Source: Phycisphaerae bacterium SM23_33
Lineage (GTDB): Bacteria > Planctomycetota > Phycisphaerae > SM23-33
Length of the DNA: 12,216 nucleotides
NCBI GenBank assembly: GCA_001303665.1
Contig: LJUF01000195.1
Location: 1 to 12,216, forward strand
Direction of reading: 5' to 3'
Each line of letters starts with the position of its first letter. Position 1 is the first letter of the stretch. The notes below the pieces were generated by a model, which was not told the DNA's origin, did no database searches, and saw only the letters and a list, made by a program, of their open reading frames with translations. Positions 6,668 to 12,216 of the stretch are shown one piece after another. The position numbers and the translations under genes are program-made.

Positions 6668-7476
6668 CAGGCGGCCTCCTTCAGCTCGCGAACGGCCAGT
6701 CGCACCAGTTCGCTGTCGATGTAGCTGGTTCCCCTGACGTACCCGGCCAGCAGCGACTTGTCGCAGAGCGCATTGATGAGCCGCGGCGTACCGCCCGAAT
6801 GCCGGAAGACTTCCTCCGCCGCATCGTCGGCGAAGCGCAGGGTGCTCTTGGCCCCGGCCACGTACAGCCGGTAGCGGATGTACCGGGTCGTCTCCTCCAG
6901 GCTCATCGGGCGGAGGTGGCAGCGCACGATGATCCGTTGGTCGAGCTGCCGCAGCCCGGGGGAGCGGAGCTTCCGGCGAAGCTCAGGTTGGCCCACCAGG
7001 ACGATCTGGAGCAGCTTGCGCGAGTTCGTCTCCAGGTTGCTCAGCAGCCGGGTCATCTCCAGCATCTCGGCCGACATGTCCTGGGCCTCGTCGATGATCA
7101 GCGCCGCCTCCCGCCCCGAGGCGCTGGCCCCCAGCAGGAACTGGTTCAGCAGGCTGATGGATTCGAGCCGGCCGCCACCGCGGCTCTCCAGGCCGAATTC
7201 CTCCACCACTGCCCGCAGAAGCTGTGGCCCGCTGAGCATCGGATTGAGGATCAGCGCCGTGTTGTGGGTCATCTCCAGCGATTCCAGCAGCTTCCGGCAG
7301 AGGGTCGTCTTGCCCGTGCCCACCTCTCCGGTCAATAGGGCGAAGCCCTGGCCCTGCCGCACGCAGAACAGCAGGTGGTTCAGCGCCGTGCGGTGCTGAT
7401 CGCTCATGTAAAGGAACTTCGGATCGGGAGTTACGTTGAACGGCATTTCCGTCAGGCTGTAATGCTCTGTGTACAT
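6667..7476 (-). CDS. GspA/ExeA-like AAA ATPase
   Basis: The 269-residue product is an AAA ATPase of the ExeA/GspA type. The N-terminus MYTEHYSLTEMPFNVTPDP and the following FLY are typical of the group. Walker A is GEVGTGKTT at 50-58, Walker B ALIIDEAQD at 125-133, sensor 1 VLVGQPEL at 159-166, the arginine motif LDQRI at 178-182, and sensor 2 GGTPRLINALCD at 228-239. It ends right after the AAA lid and lacks the C-terminal membrane and peptidoglycan-binding part of Aeromonas ExeA, so it is a minimal form. This also resembles ATPases of exosortase-linked polysaccharide loci. It would power assembly together with the GspB-like protein. The ATG at 7474-7476 is preceded by AAGGA about 7-8 nt upstream. 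The gene is divergent from the HAD gene, with 227 bp between them. Confidence 0.88.
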   Translation of the reverse strand: MYTEHYSLTEMPFNVTPDPKFLYMSDQHRTALNHLLFCVRQGQGFALLTGEVGTGKTTLCRKLLESLEMTHNTALILNPMLSGPQLLRAVVEEFGLESRGGGRLESISLLNQFLLGASASGREAALIIDEAQDMSAEMLEMTRLLSNLETNSRKLLQIVLVGQPELRRKLRSPGLRQLDQRIIVRCHLRPMSLEETTRYIRYRLYVAGAKSTLRFADDAAEEVFRHSGGTPRLINALCDKSLLAGYVRGTSYIDSELVRLAVRELKEAA

Positions 7477-7569
7477 TCTGCAATCCTTACCCGAGTTTCC
7501 AGACCAGCGCGAGAAAGCGCCTGAATCCTTTCCCGCCTGGTATCGGCTTGCTTCCGGGCCGACTTAATC

Positions 7570-7590
7570 AACAAAGTCACGTTATTTGTT
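7570..7590. promoter_or_regulatory. AT-rich inverted repeat in the divergent intergenic region (operator candidate)
   Basis: AACAAA (7570-7575) and TTTGTT (7585-7590) are exact inverted half-sites separated by 9 nt, lying in an AT-rich island (about 7560-7605) within very GC-rich DNA. The site sits between two divergent genes, about 95 bp upstream of gspA-like and about 115 bp upstream of the HAD gene. Binding by a dimeric regulator is inferred from the symmetry only. No clear promoter for the gspA-like gene could be fixed, although the island is where one would be expected. Confidence 0.3.
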
Positions 7591-7661
7591 ACAGACGGAA
7601 TATCGCGACAGCGGGGGCCGGCCGGCACCGGCCAGCCGGCAAACGAAATGCCGCCCTTCGC

Positions 7662-7690
7662 TTGGCGGCGGAACGGCCGCCGTGTAGATT
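7662..7690 (+). promoter_or_regulatory. Candidate sigma-70-type promoter for the HAD-GH3-DHS-PfkB operon
   Basis: TTGGCG (7662-7667) and TAGATT (7685-7690) are separated by exactly 17 bp, each matching the consensus at four of six positions. Transcription would start near 7696, leaving a leader of only about 8 nt before ATG 7704, which fits the absence of a clear ribosome-binding site there. A GC dyad (7664-7669 with 7676-7681) fills the spacer and could influence activity. Inferred from sequence only. Confidence 0.45.
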
Positions 7691-7703
7691 ATGGACGCCC
7701 AAC

Positions 7704-8537
7704 ATGAGCAGCCCCCCGAAGCCCGGCATCGAGATCCTCCGCCCCCCGGCAGGGCGGCAGTTCACCTGCGCCCTGCTGGACTTCGACGGCACCATCAGCC
7801 TGATCCGCCAGGGCTGGCAGGACGTGATGATCCCGATGATGATGAAGGTGCTTTCCGGCCTGGACCACGGGCTGAGCGAATCGCAGCTTCACGACCTCAT
7901 CCGGGAGGACGTGACGGTCCTGACCGGCCGGCAGACCATCTATCAGATGATCCGCCTGGCCGAGCGGGTGCGGCAGTTCGGCGGCACGCCGGCTGAGCCG
8001 CTGGAGTACAAGCGCGAATACCACCGCCGCCTGATGGCCAGGATCGCTCACCGCCGCCAGGGGCTGGCCCGCGGCGAATGCCCGCCCGATACGATGATGC
8101 TGGCCGGGGCCAGGCCGATGCTCGAGGCCCTGCGGACGCGAGGATTAAAGCTCTATCTGACCAGCGGCACGGATGAGCCCTACGTCGTCGAGGAGGCCCG
8201 GCTGCTTCAGATCGCCCAGTATTTCGACGGCGGCATCTACGGCGCCCGGGACGACTACAAGACCTATTCCAAGGCCGCCGTCGTCCGGCGCATGCTAAGC
8301 GACAACCGCATCGCCGGGCCGGACCTGCTGGGGATTGGCGACGGGTTCGTGGAGATTGTCAACGTCCGCGAAGTCGGCGGATATGCGGTGGGGGTGGCCA
8401 GCGACGAGGCCCGCGGCGGCGGAAGGGCCGATGCGTGGAAAAGAGATCGCCTCATCCAGGCGGGGGCGGATATGATCGTCCCCGACTTCGCCAACCTGGA
8501 AGGCATTCTGGAAGTGCTGTTCGGCCCCGGGAGCTAG
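7704..8537 (+). CDS. HAD-superfamily hydrolase (probable sugar-phosphate phosphatase)
   Basis: The 277-residue product has the HAD motifs in order. Motif I is LDFDGT with nucleophile D26 and D28; motif II is LTSGT at 152-156; motif III is probably K190 in SKAAVV; motif IV is IGDGFVE at 211-217, with D213 and a glutamate at the position usually held by the second aspartate. Residues 30-140 form a helical cap, placing it near the beta-phosphoglucomutase/phosphatase subfamily. It should remove or transfer phosphate on a small metabolite; its operon partners suggest a sugar phosphate. ATG 7704 is chosen because it begins a sensible N-terminus just after a candidate promoter; the frame is open further upstream to 7548, but that stretch is intergenic in character. 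Only 2 nt separate its stop from the GH3 start. Confidence 0.82.
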   Translation: MSSPPKPGIEILRPPAGRQFTCALLDFDGTISLIRQGWQDVMIPMMMKVLSGLDHGLSESQLHDLIREDVTVLTGRQTIYQMIRLAERVRQFGGTPAEPLEYKREYHRRLMARIAHRRQGLARGECPPDTMMLAGARPMLEALRTRGLKLYLTSGTDEPYVVEEARLLQIAQYFDGGIYGARDDYKTYSKAAVVRRMLSDNRIAGPDLLGIGDGFVEIVNVREVGGYAVGVASDEARGGGRADAWKRDRLIQAGADMIVPDFANLEGILEVLFGPGS

Positions 8538-8539
8538 CC

Positions 8540-10243
8540 GTGCCGAGTGAAAAGGAGAAATTCGTCGAGGACCTGCTGGGCCGGATGACGCTCGCCGAAA
8601 AGGTCGGCGGCTGCATCACCTTCGAGTTCTGCGGCACGCTCGTGGACAGCCACGCCTGCGACAAGATCCTTCGCCATCACTGCGCGGGGCTGCGGATCAC
8701 CCCGCACATCTACACGGAAGAGCCCTACGGCACGCGGCTGCTGACCAGCGGGGGGGCGGTTCAGCGGCTCAGCCCGTATGCCGGCCCGCGCCAGTACGCG
8801 GCCATCCTGAATCGCGTCCAGCAGATCGCCCTGGGCGGCCGGCTGGGCATCCCGCTGTATTTCTCCTCGGACCAGGAGGGCGACTACAGCCAGGACGTGG
8901 CCCGCGGAGGCGTGCACCTGTTTCCCTCGCAGATGGGCATGACCGCCGCGGGGGATGAGCAGTTGGTCTACAACGCCTACCGCGGCGTCGCCCGGCAGCA
9001 GCGGGCCGTCGGCGTGCGGATGCTGCACACGCCCTGCCTGGACGTGAACGTCGAACCGGATAACCCCGAAATCTGCACCCGCAGCTTCGGCGACGACCCC
9101 CATGCCGTCAGCCGGATGGCCTTGCAGCAGATGCGGGCCTTCCGCGACGAAGGCGTCATCGCCACCGCCAAGCACTTCCCCGGGCGGGGCAACTCCAAGG
9201 TGGACGTGCACTTCGAGGCCGACGTGTTCCCCGGCGACCGCCGGGAGCTGGAAGAGATACACCTGGCGCCGTACCGGGCGCTGATTGCCGCAGGGCTGCC
9301 GGCCGTCATGACCGCCCACACCATCTACCCGGCGCTGGATGCGGACCACTGGCCGGCGTCGGTCTCGCGGCGGATCACGACCGACCTGCTCCGCAGCGAG
9401 ATGAACTTCAGCGGGGTCATTACGACCGACGCCATCGGCATGAAGGGCGTGATGGACCGCTTCAGTTGCTATGGGGAGGCGGCCGCGGCCGCCATCGCCG
9501 CCGGGGCGGACCTGGTGCTGGCCAAGTGCGATGCCGCCCGGCGCGACGAGGTCTACGACTGGATCAGGAGATACGTCGAGGACGGGCGGATTCCCATGCA
9601 CGAGCTCGACGCCCACAACCGCCGCGTCCTGGGCCTGAAGTACGAGTACGGCCTGTTTTCCGCCCCGCTGGTCGACGCCGAAATGGCCGACGGGCCCATC
9701 CGCGACCCGGCCGTGGCCGATCTCTGCCGCACCGTCGCCGCCAAGGCGTCCATCCTCGTCCGCGACGAGGCCGGCCTGCTGCCCCTCTCGCCCGATACCC
9801 CGGTGCTCGTGACCCAGCAGCGCTGCGACCTGTACCAGAACAAGGCCAACGACGTCTGGTATCATCCGAACATGCTTCAGGAGTTCGTCCGGCAGCACGC
9901 GCGGACGGTCTACGACTACGAGACGGAGCTGGAGGTCACCGCCGAGGACGAGCGGGCCGTCCTGGCCCTGGCGGAAAAGGCCCAGGTGGTCATCGTCCTG
10001 TGCGCCTTCTGGCGGAGCTTGCCGACGAATGCCGAACTGGTGCAGAAGCTGGCCGCGGCCGGCAGGAAGGTGGTCGTCGTGTCCAACACGCCGTACCCGA
10101 TGAGCTGCCCGGCGGCGGCCGGCACGCTGCTCGTGACGTTCTCGGCGATGCCGGAGAGCCTCCGGCACGCCGCCGCCGTCCTGTACGGCAAGGCGGCCTG
10201 CGAGGGCGGCTGGCCGCTGAAGACCTTCCGCCTGAAAGGATAG
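8540..10243 (+). CDS. Glycoside hydrolase family 3, NagZ-like (probable beta-N-acetylhexosaminidase)
   Basis: The 567-residue product is a two-domain GH3 enzyme. The N-terminal TIM barrel (about 15-375) has GIPLYFSSDQEGD at 103-115, KHFPGRG at 211-217, the D222/H224 pair (KVDVH), and the nucleophile D297 in ITTDAIGM. The KHFPGxG motif followed by a D-x-H dyad is the signature of NagZ-type N-acetylglucosaminidases, where histidine serves as acid/base. Here NagZ's usual KHFPGHG reads KHFPGRG and DSH reads DVH. The C-terminal alpha/beta domain covers about 395-567. There is no signal peptide, so it should act in the cytoplasm on small imported or recycled glycosides. The GTG start has GGGAG (8529-8533) 6 nt upstream, inside the HAD gene's 3' end. 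A longer in-frame reading from 8435 overlaps HAD and is not supported. Confidence 0.88.
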   Translation: MPSEKEKFVEDLLGRMTLAEKVGGCITFEFCGTLVDSHACDKILRHHCAGLRITPHIYTEEPYGTRLLTSGGAVQRLSPYAGPRQYAAILNRVQQIALGGRLGIPLYFSSDQEGDYSQDVARGGVHLFPSQMGMTAAGDEQLVYNAYRGVARQQRAVGVRMLHTPCLDVNVEPDNPEICTRSFGDDPHAVSRMALQQMRAFRDEGVIATAKHFPGRGNSKVDVHFEADVFPGDRRELEEIHLAPYRALIAAGLPAVMTAHTIYPALDADHWPASVSRRITTDLLRSEMNFSGVITTDAIGMKGVMDRFSCYGEAAAAAIAAGADLVLAKCDAARRDEVYDWIRRYVEDGRIPMHELDAHNRRVLGLKYEYGLFSAPLVDAEMADGPIRDPAVADLCRTVAAKASILVRDEAGLLPLSPDTPVLVTQQRCDLYQNKANDVWYHPNMLQEFVRQHARTVYDYETELEVTAEDERAVLALAEKAQVVIVLCAFWRSLPTNAELVQKLAAAGRKVVVVSNTPYPMSCPAAAGTLLVTFSAMPESLRHAAAVLYGKAACEGGWPLKTFRLKG

Positions 10244-10290
10244 GAGCGGCGCGGCGACGCCGCCGATGCCGCCCGCGGAGCCTCAAAAGG

Positions 10291-11280
10291 ATGGCCAGCA
10301 GGTATGAGATGTTCGATCCGGCCCGGCTGCGGCTTCGCCCGCTGGGCGAGCGGGAGCACCTGACGCATCTTTCCGATTTGCTCCAGGTGGGGCAGGTCGA
10401 TCAGCCCTTCTCACACGAGGCCCTGCCGGTGCTGGCCGAACGCATCGCCGCCTCGCGGGGCGCGGGCGGGGCGGTCGTGCTGATGATGGGGGCCCACGTG
10501 ATCAAGGAGGGCCTCAGCCGCTGCGTCATCGACCTCATGCGCCGCGGCGCGCTGGACCTGGTGGCGCTGAACGGCGCCGGCGTCATCCACGACTTCGAGC
10601 TGGCCAAGATCGGGGCCACGGCCGAGAGCGTGGCCGACTACATCCGCGTCGGGCAGTTCGGCCTGTGGCGCGAGACCGGGCGGATCAACGAGGTGGTCTC
10701 CGCGGCTTCGGCCCAGGGGCTGGGCTTCGGTGAGGCCGTCGGGCGGGAAATCCTTCAGGGCGACTATCCTCACCGCGAGGTGAGCATCCTGGCCGCCGGC
10801 TATGAGCTGGGCGTGCCCGTGACCGTCCACGTCGGCATCGGCTATGACATCATCCACGCCCATCCGAACTTCGACGCCACCGCCGCGGGCGCCGCCAGCG
10901 GGCGCGACTTTCTCATCTTCGCCCGCAAGATCGAGCAGCTCGAAGGCGGGGTGCTGCTGTGCTTCGGCTCGGCTGTCATGGGCCCGGAGGTGTACCTGAA
11001 GGCCCTTTCCATGGCGCGCAACGTGGCCGCGCAGGAGGGGCGGCAGATCCGGCACTTCACCACCGCCGTGTTCGACCTTCTCGAGCTGCCGGCCGATCTC
11101 AGCAGGACGCCGTCGAAGACCGAACCGGCCTACTACTACCGCCCGCTCAAGACCATCCTCATCCGGACGGTCGCCGACGGCGGCGAAAGCTTCTATGTCC
11201 GCGGCGGGCACCGGGCGACCCTGCCGGCCCTGCACAAGGAGATCCTCTCGCGGATGCCGGAGGCGGAAAGGCCGCAATGA
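10291..11280 (+). CDS. Conserved deoxyhypusine-synthase-like (DHS-fold) protein
   Basis: The 329-residue product resembles a bacterial family I recall as annotated deoxyhypusine-synthase-like. Conserved-looking blocks are MMGAHVIKEGLSR (65-77), LNGAGVIHDFELAKIG (93-108), GLGFGEAVGR (143-152), VTVHVGIGYDIIHAHPNFD (177-195, with H180, H189 and H191), FGSAVMGPEV (225-234) and GGHRATLPAL (305-314). Glycine-rich strand ends suggest an NAD-type Rossmann fold. The WGK catalytic-lysine motif of eukaryotic deoxyhypusine synthase is not visible, and bacteria lack eIF5A, so the reaction is unknown. ATG 10291 follows GGAG by 10 nt; ATG 10309 (AGG 6 nt upstream) is an alternative start. The GH3 gene lies 47 bp upstream, and the stop overlaps the kinase start (ATGA), implying coupled expression with a sugar kinase. 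Confidence 0.6.
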   Translation: MASRYEMFDPARLRLRPLGEREHLTHLSDLLQVGQVDQPFSHEALPVLAERIAASRGAGGAVVLMMGAHVIKEGLSRCVIDLMRRGALDLVALNGAGVIHDFELAKIGATAESVADYIRVGQFGLWRETGRINEVVSAASAQGLGFGEAVGREILQGDYPHREVSILAAGYELGVPVTVHVGIGYDIIHAHPNFDATAAGAASGRDFLIFARKIEQLEGGVLLCFGSAVMGPEVYLKALSMARNVAAQEGRQIRHFTTAVFDLLELPADLSRTPSKTEPAYYYRPLKTILIRTVADGGESFYVRGGHRATLPALHKEILSRMPEAERPQ

Positions 11281-12216
11281 ACGCCCAGCGATTTGAGGAG
11301 ATCACGGCCCGCTACGGCCGGCTGAAGGTGGTGGTGGCGGGGGACTTCTGCCTGGACCGGTACCTGGAGATCGACCCGGCCCTGGAGGAGGTGTCGCTGG
11401 AGACGCATCTGCCGGCCCACCAGGTGGTGAACGTCCGGCCGCAGGCGGGCGGGGCGGGGACGGTGCTGGCCAACGTCGCGGCCCTGAAGCCGGCCGAGGT
11501 CCGGCCCGTCGGGCTGGCCGGGCGCGACGGGGAAGGCTACGAGCTTGTGTGGGCCCTTCGCCGGCTCGGGGCGAGGATGGACTTTTTTCTCCGATCCGCC
11601 CGGCGGAGGACCTTCACCTACACCAAGCCCCTGGTCCTGCACGCCGACCGCCCGCCGGAGGAGCTTCCACGGCTGGACATAAAGGACCACACGCCCGTGC
11701 CGGCCTCGCTTGTGAAAAGGATCATCGCGAACCTGACGGCCGCGGCGGCCGAGGCCGACGTGATCATCCTGTTGGAACAGGTCACCGCCAGCCCTAACGG
11801 CGTGCTTTCCGCGCCGGTCAAGGACGCAGTTGCGGCCCTTGCCGGCTCGCCGGCCGCGACCGGGAAGGTCTTCCTCGCCGACAGCCGATGCGACCCCGGC
11901 GGCTTTGCCAACGTGCACGTCAAGGTCAACGCCGAGGAGCTGCGCCGCCACTTCGGCAGTGACGGCTCCGACCCCGGCGCCCTGGCGGCCCGCTGGTCGG
12001 CCGAGATTGGCCGGTGTGTATTCGTCACCCTGGGACCGGACGGCATGGTCGGCGCGGAGCCGGCCGGGCTGGTCCATCGCGCCGCCGGCCTCCCCGTGTC
12101 AGGACCCATTGACATCGTGGGGGCCGGCGATGCGGTCTCCGCCCATCTGGCCGTGGCCCTGGCGGCCGGGGCCTCGGCGGCCGAGGCCATCACGCTGGCA
12201 AACCTGGCCGGCGGCA
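11277..12216 (+). CDS. PfkB-family sugar kinase, HldE/RfaE N-terminal-like (3' end cut by window)
   Basis: The 313 visible residues form a nearly complete PfkB (ribokinase-fold) kinase. The first strand VVVAGDFCLDRYL (18-30) resembles heptose-phosphate kinase HldE/RfaE, where GDxMLDRY is typical. The substrate-side di-glycine block is QAGGAGTVLANVAAL (56-70). The signature DIVGAGDA (279-286) holds the catalytic base D285 and anion hole. It should transfer phosphate from ATP to a sugar or sugar phosphate. The stretch after residue 32 is divergent from HldE, so the substrate may differ. The frame is still open at 12216, and either a short kinase end or a fused nucleotidyltransferase could follow. 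ATG 11277 overlaps the previous stop by 4 nt, with GGAAAGG (11265-11271) 5 nt upstream. Confidence 0.85.
   Translation, partial: MNAQRFEEITARYGRLKVVVAGDFCLDRYLEIDPALEEVSLETHLPAHQVVNVRPQAGGAGTVLANVAALKPAEVRPVGLAGRDGEGYELVWALRRLGARMDFFLRSARRRTFTYTKPLVLHADRPPEELPRLDIKDHTPVPASLVKRIIANLTAAAAEADVIILLEQVTASPNGVLSAPVKDAVAALAGSPAATGKVFLADSRCDPGGFANVHVKVNAEELRRHFGSDGSDPGALAARWSAEIGRCVFVTLGPDGMVGAEPAGLVHRAAGLPVSGPIDIVGAGDAVSAHLAVALAAGASAAEAITLANLAGG

Noticed and set aside
7538..7555. Sigma-54-like motif (TGG ... TTGCT) in the divergent intergenic region
   Set aside because: The GG-to-GC spacing is 9 nt instead of the required 10, and the match is otherwise weak.
8534..10168. 544-codon minus-strand ORF opposite the GH3 gene
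   Set aside because: It is a shadow of the GH3 gene, which carries intact catalytic motifs.
9466..11280. Apparent 604-codon fusion running from inside GH3 into the DHS-like gene
   Set aside because: The upstream half is a wrong-frame, arginine-rich reading of GH3. The DHS-like protein has its own starts at 10291 or 10309 with ribosome-binding sites.

Overview
The window is a GC-rich bacterial chromosome fragment; third codon positions in the real genes are almost all G or C. Several things point to a Planctomycetota-like member of the PVC group, perhaps a Phycisphaerae-type lineage. The 5S rRNA core is short once an insertion is removed, about 108 nt. Many ORFs resemble planctomycete catabolic genes, and there is a compact GspA/GspB pair. 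The phylum call is an inference, made at moderate confidence. No mobile element, tRNA or CRISPR array is visible.

Layout. (1) 1-755: the 3' end of a 23S rRNA gene, a spacer with three small hairpins, a complete 5S rRNA gene and a very strong intrinsic terminator. The 5S gene is the standout. All of its canonical helices can be drawn, but loop C carries an extra ~38-nt GC-rich hairpin, and helix IV is reduced to about three pairs capped by a GCAA tetraloop. (2) 811-1086: a small stand-alone CBM48/AMPK-beta-like glycogen-binding protein. (3) 1208-5754: a co-directional set of a cupin, an M28 metallopeptidase overlapping it by 4 nt, and a secreted GH42-like glycoside hydrolase. The 3' end of the GH42-like gene runs into a second reading frame that looks like real coding (to 5939). 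This may be a small gene or a rearrangement scar. (4) 5981-7476, minus strand: a GspB-like membrane protein and a GspA/ExeA-like AAA ATPase with overlapping stop and start codons. (5) 7477-7703: a divergent intergenic region with an AT-rich inverted repeat and a plausible sigma-70-type promoter for the rightward operon. (6) 7704-12216: a tight operon of HAD phosphatase, NagZ-signature GH3 hydrolase, a conserved deoxyhypusine-synthase-like protein and a PfkB/HldE-type sugar kinase cut off by the window edge.

How the genes may work together. The right-hand operon combines a cytoplasmic glycosidase, a kinase, a phosphatase and a putative NAD-fold enzyme. That is a reasonable parts list for salvaging or remodelling an amino sugar or heptose-like sugar, though no substrate can be read from the sequence. 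The left-hand set (cupin, peptidase, exported GH42-like enzyme) looks like a separate polymer- or glycoconjugate-degrading unit. The two most novel-looking items are the 5S rRNA expansion segment and the HAD/GH3/DHS-like/PfkB operon.
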